Assembly: GCA_017307785.1 (NCBI GenBank)
Contig: JAFKGI010000029.1
Location: forward strand, 1 to 64,000
Source of the DNA: Vulcanimicrobiota bacterium
GTDB taxonomy: Bacteria; Vulcanimicrobiota; Xenobia; Xenobiales; JADMJV01
Direction: 5' to 3'
DNA length: 64,000 nucleotides
This document shows positions 32,861 through 39,793 of this stretch, piece after piece. The position numbers and the translations under genes were made by a program. Within the stretch, counting starts at the first letter, position 1. Each line of letters starts with the position of its first letter. Under the pieces are notes generated by a model that saw only the letters and a program-made list of their open reading frames with translations, did no database searches and was not told the origin of the DNA.

Positions 32861-33832
32861 ATGCGTAAAACTCTGGTCAGTCTACTTCTTTTAGCGGCAC
32901 TCCCTTTCATGGGGGCGGCGGAAGAATTCAACCTGAAAGCTTCCGACATGCGGGGCGACATGGGGCTGCTGGAAGATTTCGGACCCACCGGTGCGGTTTT
33001 TCTCCCGGATGGAAAAGTGTTGGTCTGCGACCGCCGCTACACGGTTTTCCACATTTTTGACACGGATGGGCGCCGCTTCCGCTTTCTCGATCACCCCCAG
33101 AAGATGGGCGAGGCCAACTTCAGCGCGCTGACCTGGTGGAAAGACAATCGCTATTTTGTGACCGGCAGTCACTATCATATCAAGAACAACCCTCGCTTTG
33201 TCGAGAATCGCTCGATCATGCATCAGATCACCCTGCTCAACGAGCAACTGGACCCTCAGTCGGGCAAGGATAACTACGATCCGGACACGGCTCTGCGCTC
33301 CACCGGTTTTGTGGGCCAGTCCACCGATACACCGGGCGAAGTGACCGGTCTGGCTATCGACCCCAAACACAACCGCGTTTTTATTGGCTTTGACAAGTGT
33401 CTGGCCAAAGACGGCACTCTGGTGCTGTTCGAGGGACAGCTGGACAAATTTTTGGCGCGTTCCTCGGATTTTGACCTCAAGTTTGTCAAAACCGACCTGA
33501 AGCCGACCGTCGACCCCGCCACCAACACCCCCTACGACCTGACGGATATCGCCTATGTTCCGGACAAGGGATTGGTGTTGTTGCTGAGCTCGGAGGGGAA
33601 TGAGGGCAAGCAGTTTGGCTCCAATCAGATCTGGTTCCTCAAGGCCGGCTTCGGCCCGGCCAAGCTGGTGCAGAAAGACCTGGCTCCCGGAAACCGGGGA
33701 GCCGGTCTGGCCATTCGGCCCACCCAGGGGGACGAGTACGAGGCTGCCATTGTGTGCGACAACGCCATGGAAGACAGCCGCATTCCCAGCCGCCTGCTCT
33801 ACATGCGAGGCCTACGCCTGCCCATGCGTTAG
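32861..33832 (+). CDS. secreted beta-propeller-like protein of unknown function
   Basis: 323 residues with a signal peptide (TLVSLLLLAALPFMGAA). The mature part shows repeated blade-like strands (GAVFLPDGKVLVCDRRYTVF, VTGLAIDPKHNRVFIGFD, TDIAYVPDKGLVLLLSSEGNE), as in SdiA-regulated or esterase-like-phytase families. No catalytic residues can be named. GAGG lies about 8 bases before the ATG. The upstream region holds an AT-rich imperfect inverted repeat GAAAAAATT...AATTTTTC (32821-32845) that could be the promoter or an operator. Confidence 0.65.
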   Translation: MRKTLVSLLLLAALPFMGAAEEFNLKASDMRGDMGLLEDFGPTGAVFLPDGKVLVCDRRYTVFHIFDTDGRRFRFLDHPQKMGEANFSALTWWKDNRYFVTGSHYHIKNNPRFVENRSIMHQITLLNEQLDPQSGKDNYDPDTALRSTGFVGQSTDTPGEVTGLAIDPKHNRVFIGFDKCLAKDGTLVLFEGQLDKFLARSSDFDLKFVKTDLKPTVDPATNTPYDLTDIAYVPDKGLVLLLSSEGNEGKQFGSNQIWFLKAGFGPAKLVQKDLAPGNRGAGLAIRPTQGDEYEAAIVCDNAMEDSRIPSRLLYMRGLRLPMR

Positions 33833-33901
33833 AGAGCCAATTTCTAGCTTACGGGAGGGGCTCTGCACCGGGATTCGAAAACTATTTCTCGGCTTAATCC
33901 C

Positions 33902-35092
33902 TTGTTTGTATTTGATCAGAACTCTCGCAGAACACTGAAAGTCGTCGCCCTGATGTGGGCGATCTTTCTATCGATTTGTCTCGGAGCCGGTTTCTACCTG
34001 AGCAATCGAGTGCGCCAGGTGGAGAGTCAGCGCTTCCCTACGCTGGCGGAACCGTGCTGGTCGGAGAACGAGGAGCAGGTCGCCTATCTTTCCCGAAGCC
34101 CCGAGGCCAGTACCTGGCAACTCTGGACGGTGAAGACCGAGCCGAGAATGATTTGCCAGCTGGAGCCGGGCGAATGGCGCTTGCTCGGCTGGCTGGACAA
34201 CGATGCGCGACTGTTGCTGCAGCCCCGCAGTCAAGGCGTTCCTCGAGTGACCGTGGTGGATGTCGCCAGTGGTCAGCAAAAGGAGATTCGCTTCGAGAAT
34301 CAGGGCATTGAACTGATCGGCGTGCGCGGCGGTCAGATGTTCTTCCAGCGCTACGAGAAGCCGGATAAGAATTCGGACGGTCTGAGCAAGTCCCTGACCC
34401 TGCTGCGTTGGAGTCCTGGAGACGACCGTCTCACCAAGATCGTCAACATCCCCTACGAAACCGAAAAACTGCAGATCGAGAAAGTTTGGCCTTCCCAGGA
34501 TGGCAAGTGGTTTGCGCTGGACATCATCATGGGGGACAGCGGTGACCGCACTCTCTGGTTTTACAACCAGGAAGAGGACCAGTTGACCTGGAGTGGCATC
34601 CGCACTCAGTGTCTGGCCATTCGCAGCACCTGGTCGCCCGATTCCTCCGGTCTGGTGGCCGCCATTCAGACCAAGGAAAGCTGTGATCTCTACGCTTTCT
34701 GGGACGTGCGTTCCAATCAATACACCCGGCTGAGTTCGGGGAACGAGTCTCACGCCTACCAACCGTTCTGGCCTCGCGAGGCGCGCTACTTCCTGCTCCT
34801 GGAGAAGAAGCGGGTCTATCGGTTCGAGCCGGAAAATCTGCAGGCTACCCAGTTAACCGCCGAAGGCTGGGACCGACCCAAGAGTCGCGACCTGGTCGTT
34901 TCACCGCGCGGCACCAGCGCTGCCTATGTCGGGCCCGAGGGAGACGACGACCAGCTCTACAAAGTCGACTTTCGCGCCAGTCAGACTCTGCCGCTCCTGC
35001 CCGAGCATCCCAAGACGGCCCAGCAGAAAGAGTGGTGGTTCGTGATGGGGACGGCCTTCCGCACCGCTCTCAAGGCCTGGACGCCCTTCTAG
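33902..35092 (+). CDS. membrane-anchored beta-propeller protein (TolB-like repeats)
   Basis: Up to 396 residues from a TTG at 33902; an ATG at 33953 would start within the membrane helix, so the TTG or an upstream non-ATG start is more likely. A single transmembrane anchor (VVALMWAIFLSICLGAGFYL) is followed by a WD40/TolB-type propeller: repeats such as LAEPCWSENEEQVAYLSRSP, IRSTWSPDSSGLVAAIQTK, YQPFWPREARYFLLLEKK, DLVVSPRGTSAAYVGP. It probably faces the outside and binds a protein or glycan partner. The AIG2-like gene starts 1 base after its stop. Confidence 0.65.
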   Translation: MFVFDQNSRRTLKVVALMWAIFLSICLGAGFYLSNRVRQVESQRFPTLAEPCWSENEEQVAYLSRSPEASTWQLWTVKTEPRMICQLEPGEWRLLGWLDNDARLLLQPRSQGVPRVTVVDVASGQQKEIRFENQGIELIGVRGGQMFFQRYEKPDKNSDGLSKSLTLLRWSPGDDRLTKIVNIPYETEKLQIEKVWPSQDGKWFALDIIMGDSGDRTLWFYNQEEDQLTWSGIRTQCLAIRSTWSPDSSGLVAAIQTKESCDLYAFWDVRSNQYTRLSSGNESHAYQPFWPREARYFLLLEKKRVYRFEPENLQATQLTAEGWDRPKSRDLVVSPRGTSAAYVGPEGDDDQLYKVDFRASQTLPLLPEHPKTAQQKEWWFVMGTAFRTALKAWTPF

Positions 35093-35093
35093 G

Positions 35094-35450
35094 ATGGTCG
35101 ATTGTTGGTTTACCTATCCGCCCTTCGATGAGCACGACTTCCTAGCCCGCGTTCTGGGACGCGCCCCCGAGCTGATTCCCGCCGAACTGCGCGACTATCA
35201 GCTGGTGAAGCATACCGCCTACACTCACGTGTTGCCCAGTGAGGGTGCTACCGTGACCGGCTCCCTGTTGCCTTATCAGATGGGTGACGAATGGATGTGG
35301 GAAGCCGAGATGGGCGTCAGTCAGGGCTACTATCGGCGCCTGCAATTGCCTGTGGAAGCGCAAGGGATGACGGTCCAAGCTTGGGTACTGGTGGCGGGAC
35401 CTTCTCTCGCCTGGGCTGTCCAAGGGCAGGAGGATACCACTTGCACGTAG
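35094..35450 (+). CDS. AIG2/gamma-glutamylcyclotransferase-like small protein
   Basis: 118 residues. The layout matches the cyclotransferase fold: YQLVKHTAYTHVLPSEGATV, GSLLPYQMGDEWMWEAEMG, YYRRLQLPVEAQGMTVQAWVLV, the last part being the typical Y-R strand near the C-terminus. The usual N-terminal YGTL motif is weak or replaced (FTYPPFDEHDFL), so activity is uncertain. It is one base behind the propeller gene and likely co-transcribed. Confidence 0.5.
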   Translation: MVDCWFTYPPFDEHDFLARVLGRAPELIPAELRDYQLVKHTAYTHVLPSEGATVTGSLLPYQMGDEWMWEAEMGVSQGYYRRLQLPVEAQGMTVQAWVLVAGPSLAWAVQGQEDTTCT

Positions 35451-35487
35451 CAAGGGTAGCCAGCAATTTCAGCGAGGAGTCCGTCCG

Positions 35488-36279
35488 GTGAGTTATCAGA
35501 AGCACCTTTACGCCATCATGTATCCCAATTTTGCGCTGGTCGCCTCGCAACTGGAGCCCGCCGACTTCGGTCGGTATTACTCCGTCGGCTCGGCTCGCTA
35601 CTATTCGGGTAAGATGATCTTCATCGAAGTCGACATCAACTACCGCAACGAGAATTTGCCGATCGACGAGTATTTGGAGCAAACCAAAGAGCACGCCGAC
35701 GGCACTCCCAAGATGACCAAGTTTATCAGCTCCTACCGCGTGCTCGAGCACCTGTCGGTAGAAAGCCTGGGGGCGCTCTACGCGGCCACCGTCAGTGGCG
35801 ACGTGCTCTGTATCCAGCCGCAGAAATTCTCTCCCAGCCCCAGCAATTCGCGCATCAACATCATTCAGGAGCTGAACCCGGTGCAGATGCTGGTGGCCAG
35901 CAGCTACGACCACGCCGCTCTGGGCAAGTATCTGACCACCCCGGGCAATCCGCGCGGCTGCCCCAAGCTCTTTTTCACTCAGATCGACCTGGATGTCGAC
36001 AAGTTTCTGGTCGACTGGAAGCAGAATCCCTTCCTGGCCGCGCCCATTCCCGGTGTGCATCCGCAGAAGCTGGCCACCGTGTTGGAAGCGCTCAAAGCGG
36101 ACAGCCTGCCGCGCACCAAGAGCATCGGCATTCAATCGATTTTTGACCGCATCAGCTATTCGCGCATCTGCAACGGCTTTTTTGTGGTGGCCGGGGATGA
36201 ACTGAAGTTCTACCCGATGCCCAGCCAGGAAGTGCTGCAGCGCGACCACTACAGCTGGTGGAAACACAGCGACATGTAA
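35488..36279 (+). CDS. conserved-looking protein of unknown function
   Basis: 263 residues, GTG start with GAGGAG about 9 bases upstream. There is no signal peptide or membrane segment. It is rich in aromatic residues and has distinct blocks (YAIMYPNFALVASQLEP, FGRYYSVGSARYYSGKMIF, PGNPRGCPKLFFTQIDLDVD, SIFDRISYSRICNGFFVVAG), implying a folded cytoplasmic domain. I do not recognise the family. It is 11 bases from the next gene, so the pair forms an operon. Confidence 0.6.
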   Translation: MSYQKHLYAIMYPNFALVASQLEPADFGRYYSVGSARYYSGKMIFIEVDINYRNENLPIDEYLEQTKEHADGTPKMTKFISSYRVLEHLSVESLGALYAATVSGDVLCIQPQKFSPSPSNSRINIIQELNPVQMLVASSYDHAALGKYLTTPGNPRGCPKLFFTQIDLDVDKFLVDWKQNPFLAAPIPGVHPQKLATVLEALKADSLPRTKSIGIQSIFDRISYSRICNGFFVVAGDELKFYPMPSQEVLQRDHYSWWKHSDM

Positions 36280-36290
36280 GGGAGGGCTTC

Positions 36291-37859
36291 ATGCTCAAAC
36301 AACTGACTACCGCCGCTCTGGTTTTCTCGTGCCTGGCCTCGGTCTGGGCGAACCCCTCCTACGAGGAGGTCCGCAAAAAGGGCGATGTCGCCCTCAAGAA
36401 AAAAGACTACGCGACCGCCGTGCGCGAGTTCGAGCGCCTGGTTTATCTCTATGGGGAAAAGCCGGAAGCCTATGTCGCTCTGGGTTATGCGTGCTATCTG
36501 GACCAGCGCTATGAGCGGGCCATCCTGGAATTCAAGAAGGCCCTGAACTTCGACGCCAAACACGCCGAAGCCATCAATAACTTGATGCTGGCGGTAGGCA
36601 ACCGGGCTTCTCAGCAGACCCGCGAGTTGGAGTTCTCGGAGGCCATCAACCTGCTGGCTTCCACCGAAAGCCAGTATCCCAGCCATCCACAATCGGTGGT
36701 GCTGCACTATGCGCAGGGTCAACTGGAGTTCTTCCGTGGCAATGAAGCTGCCGGTCTGAAAGACTGGGAGCAAGTCGCTCAAAAAGTGCCTACTTCCGGC
36801 ACCGCCAAGTTCATTGAGGCCTACAAGCTATACGCCGGCGGGCGTCCCAAGCAGGCCCTGCCGGCCATGCAAGCGGCCCAGGCCAAGCTCCCCAAAGAGC
36901 CGGTGGTGCGTAACTACCTGGCGCTGATCCTGAGTGAACTGGGTCGCAACAAAGAAGCTCTGGCTCAGTTGCAGAAAGCTCAGCAGGGGAATCCGCCCTA
37001 CATCGACCTCTTCCTGAATCAGGCCACGGTGCTCTTGAAAATGGGCGATCTGGAGAACGCTCAGGCGGCTCTGGTCAAGGCTCGTGATCTGCGTCCCGAC
37101 TACGCCTCCATCCATCTGCGTCTGGCCGCCCTGCGTCGCCAGGCCGGTGACCAGGAAGGCAGCAAGAAAGAGTTGGGCCTGGCTCTCGGCGACGTTCCGC
37201 AACCGGCTCTGCTGGTTTCGGGCGAAGTGGGCAAGTCGGTCTGGGTCGACAACGACTACCTGGGCATTTCGCCGGTGGGCGCTTTCGTGAAGCCGGGCAA
37301 GCACAAGCTCAAGGTGACCGCCAAGGGTCAACCGGCCGGGCTGACCGACTTTACCATTGCCAATGATCAGGTGGCCTACGGCACGGTTTCGCCGTTAGGT
37401 GTCGAGACGGAGGCCGCCAGCGCTGCCGTTCCCTCGCAAAAGGCGGCTCACAGCTTTGCTCTGCGCGATCAGAGCAACAAATACTGGCGTTCCTTCCAGC
37501 ACTTTCACACTCGTCCCGTCGTGTTGCTCTTTTGGAAAGTGGGCGGTGCCGACAACGACAAAGTGCTGAACGCTCTGAGTGAGCTCGGCAATCGCTACGG
37601 AACCAAGATCGGGTGCGCCGTGATCCACGTGGACACGGAGAACAAGAATCAGGCCATCGGTCAGATGATGTCGCTGCCGGCTACCTACGCCCGTCTTTTC
37701 GACGACGGCTCGGTGACCAAGCATTACGGATTGACCAACGATCTGCTGCCCAGCATCGTGGTGGTCGATCTGGACGGCTACATTGCCTCCCAGGCCCAGG
37801 GTGTTGACGGCGTCGACAAGGCCCGGCAGGCTCTGGACGGGATGGGTCTGGCGCCCTAA
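36291..37859 (+). CDS. exported TPR - PEGA - thioredoxin-fold protein
   Basis: 522 residues from ATG 36291, preceded by GGGAGGG. A signal peptide (TTAALVFSCLASVWA) is followed by TPR-like repeats (about residues 22-295, for example YATAVREFERLVYLYGEKPE and GYACYLDQRYERAILEFKKA), then a PEGA domain (VWVDNDYLGISPVGAFVKPG) and a C-terminal thioredoxin/AhpC-like fold. The usual CxxC is absent: WKVGGADNDK stands where WCxxC is expected, so the last domain is probably not a redox enzyme. It is likely a periplasmic scaffold or binding protein. Confidence 0.75.
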   Translation: MLKQLTTAALVFSCLASVWANPSYEEVRKKGDVALKKKDYATAVREFERLVYLYGEKPEAYVALGYACYLDQRYERAILEFKKALNFDAKHAEAINNLMLAVGNRASQQTRELEFSEAINLLASTESQYPSHPQSVVLHYAQGQLEFFRGNEAAGLKDWEQVAQKVPTSGTAKFIEAYKLYAGGRPKQALPAMQAAQAKLPKEPVVRNYLALILSELGRNKEALAQLQKAQQGNPPYIDLFLNQATVLLKMGDLENAQAALVKARDLRPDYASIHLRLAALRRQAGDQEGSKKELGLALGDVPQPALLVSGEVGKSVWVDNDYLGISPVGAFVKPGKHKLKVTAKGQPAGLTDFTIANDQVAYGTVSPLGVETEAASAAVPSQKAAHSFALRDQSNKYWRSFQHFHTRPVVLLFWKVGGADNDKVLNALSELGNRYGTKIGCAVIHVDTENKNQAIGQMMSLPATYARLFDDGSVTKHYGLTNDLLPSIVVVDLDGYIASQAQGVDGVDKARQALDGMGLAP

Positions 37860-37882
37860 CTCCGCTCGTCGGAAAAACAAAA

Positions 37883-37916
37883 ATGGCCCCGGATTTTACG
37901 CCGGGGCCATTTTTTT
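37883..37916. terminator. bidirectional intrinsic terminator
   Basis: ATGGCCCCGG (37883-37892) pairs with CCGGGGCCAT (37901-37910), with A-rich sequence on the left and a run of T on the right. It serves both the TPR-PEGA gene and the convergent Pro-rich PEGA gene. Confidence 0.92.
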
Positions 37917-37924
37917 GAGTGTGG

Positions 37925-39583
37925 CTAGATTCCAGGGGCCTGGATCTGGTAGGAGCCGCCCGAAGGTGCCGGTGCGGGCGGTGGATAGTAGGGGGCCGGA
38001 GCCGGCGGATTGTAAGGGGCCGGATCGTAACTGGGTCCCGGGGCCGGGGGCTGGTAGGCGGGCTGGGGCGGCGGGATGCGCTCCAGTCGGACCGACAGGT
38101 TGTGGTCTTTGCTGACGTCCATCTTCTTGGTGAAAGTCTCGTAGCCGTTGGCGATGATCTTGAGGGTGTAGCTGCCCTTTTTGATCTGCTGCAGGCGCAC
38201 GCTGCCGGCGCTATGGTCGGTATAACGTTCCGAGTCGTTGACCAGGTAGACCTTGGCGTCCACGTCGGCCGGAACGACCGAGACGCGCACGCTGCAGATT
38301 GGCTGGTCGTTGCGCGCCGGTGGATCCTCGACCACGGGCTTGGGTGTGGCGATGGCCACCGGTTTTGGCGTTTCCGCGGGCTTGGGCTTGGGCGTGGCTG
38401 CCGGCTTGGGTTTGGGAGTAGCCACCGCCACCGGCTTGGGAGTCGGTTTTGGTTTGGGGGTGACGACCGGTTTCGGCTTGGGAGTCTCGAGGGCCGCTGG
38501 TTTGGGAGTGGCCTTGGGGGTCTCCGCCGGTTCGGGCGTCGAGCTGAAAAGTGGCTCCGGGGTTTCCGAAGGCAAGACGGCCGCCACAGGGCTCTTGGAA
38601 GCCTCTGGAGTCGTCGCCGCCAGCGGTTGGCTGGGAGTGGCGCTTTCCGTCACGCCCGCCACCGGGGTGGGGCCTTTTTTGGGGGGCCAGATGACCACGG
38701 CCAGCAGCACGGCGGCAAACGCCGTGACCAGGATGATCGGTCCTTTGCCCATGGGAGCTCTTTGCGGCTTGGGTCGCGGCAGCTTGGTGCCGGCGGGGGT
38801 GACGTTGGAGCCGCCACCTTCTCCCCAGCTGGCCTTGGAATCCGTGTCGATACCGCCCCTCGAGGGAGAATCATCCAGATCGGGAGGGGGTCCCAGGGGC
38901 GCGCGGGCGCCTTCAGGGGGGCGGACCGAGCCGGAGTTGCGCCCGCGAGCGCTGGCTTCGGGGCCCGGCAAGAAGCGGGGAGATGCGGCCGTCGCATGAT
39001 CGACCGGCACCGTGCCCGTCGGTCCCTCGGTCAAATCGACCTTGCGCGGAGGCCAATCGCGAGGCACCACTCCAGAAGGGTCTTCGGGCGGCTTCTCGGC
39101 CGACTTGTGATTGACCGGACGGGGCGGAATGTTGACGCCGGGGGGGCCGGCGCTGGCGGGGGGGACGGCTTTGCCGCCCTTCAATTCCAACTGCTGAAAT
39201 TCGATGCGGCTGGGGGTGGCCGAAGCGGGCGGAGGTCCGCCGGCGGCCGGGGGGCCCTGCGGCTGAGGGCTGCTGGACTGCGACATCAGCCCGGGAGCGA
39301 AGCCTGCCGGTCCGGTCGACCCGGCCAACGGCTGACCCGGAGGGCGTCCGCCCGCTTGCGGAGGGCCGGGCGGCGTTGCGGGACGACCCGCGGGGCCTGG
39401 AGGGGTCGGTTGCGGACCTGCGCCGGGACGTCCAAGCGGCTGCAGCTTGAGGGGCGCGGGTAGAGGTCCTGAGGAGGCGCCAAGGCCGCCCGAAGCGTCT
39501 CCTGGACGCAAGCTGATCGGCCGAACGGGAGGCCGTTCGCCGGAATTTTCTGGATTGTTGTGGTCGGAGCCCTGCTGCGACAC
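37925..39583 (-). CDS. Pro-rich membrane-anchored PEGA protein (TonB-like layout)
   Basis: 552 residues, GTG start with AAGGA upstream. Residues 1-270 are Pro/Gly/Ala-rich and cytoplasmic. A single transmembrane helix (GPIILVTAFAAVLLAVVIW, about 280-300) is followed by a Thr/Pro/Lys-rich linker with many TPKPKP units (about 310-420), a PEGA domain (VRVSVVPADVDAKVYLVNDS and YTLKIIANGYETFTKK), and a Pro/Tyr-rich tail. The order resembles a TonB-like periplasm-spanning rod, but the C-terminal domain is PEGA, not TonB. Its partner is unknown; it is convergent with the other PEGA protein. Confidence 0.7.
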   Translation of the reverse strand: MSQQGSDHNNPENSGERPPVRPISLRPGDASGGLGASSGPLPAPLKLQPLGRPGAGPQPTPPGPAGRPATPPGPPQAGGRPPGQPLAGSTGPAGFAPGLMSQSSSPQPQGPPAAGGPPPASATPSRIEFQQLELKGGKAVPPASAGPPGVNIPPRPVNHKSAEKPPEDPSGVVPRDWPPRKVDLTEGPTGTVPVDHATAASPRFLPGPEASARGRNSGSVRPPEGARAPLGPPPDLDDSPSRGGIDTDSKASWGEGGGSNVTPAGTKLPRPKPQRAPMGKGPIILVTAFAAVLLAVVIWPPKKGPTPVAGVTESATPSQPLAATTPEASKSPVAAVLPSETPEPLFSSTPEPAETPKATPKPAALETPKPKPVVTPKPKPTPKPVAVATPKPKPAATPKPKPAETPKPVAIATPKPVVEDPPARNDQPICSVRVSVVPADVDAKVYLVNDSERYTDHSAGSVRLQQIKKGSYTLKIIANGYETFTKKMDVSKDHNLSVRLERIPPPQPAYQPPAPGPSYDPAPYNPPAPAPYYPPPAPAPSGGSYQIQAPGI

Positions 39584-39706
39584 CGTTTCAGGTCCTTTTC
39601 TCGGGATTGCAGGTACTTCGGTACTTTGTTCGGGGTCTCCCTCTAAAGAAGCGCGATCGAGTCTTAAAGGGTAGCCTGGTAGGGAGGCGAAGGCCGATCA
39701 AACTTG

Positions 39707-39734
39707 GATTCAGTCCCCGCGTAAGCGGACTGGC
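39707..39734 (+). promoter_or_regulatory. possible 5'-UTR hairpin upstream of aceE
   Basis: Within the 210-base gap 39584-39793, CAGT-CC-CCGC and GCGG-ACTG pair around a GTAA tetraloop (GNRA type), with a two-base bulge on the left arm. It lies about 65 bases before aceE. It could be an mRNA stabiliser or a small attenuator; no known riboswitch class is recognised. Nothing else clear is seen in this gap. Confidence 0.35.
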
Positions 39735-39793
39735 CCTCCGACGACCGACCGCAGGGGTGGGCCGATTTTAGTAAATAGGAAGGAGCGCTCACG

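Noticed and set aside
37919..39463. 514-residue plus-strand Gly/Arg-rich frame
   Set aside because: It is the reverse of the Pro-rich PEGA gene; the PEGA domain and membrane helix on the minus strand decide the coding strand.
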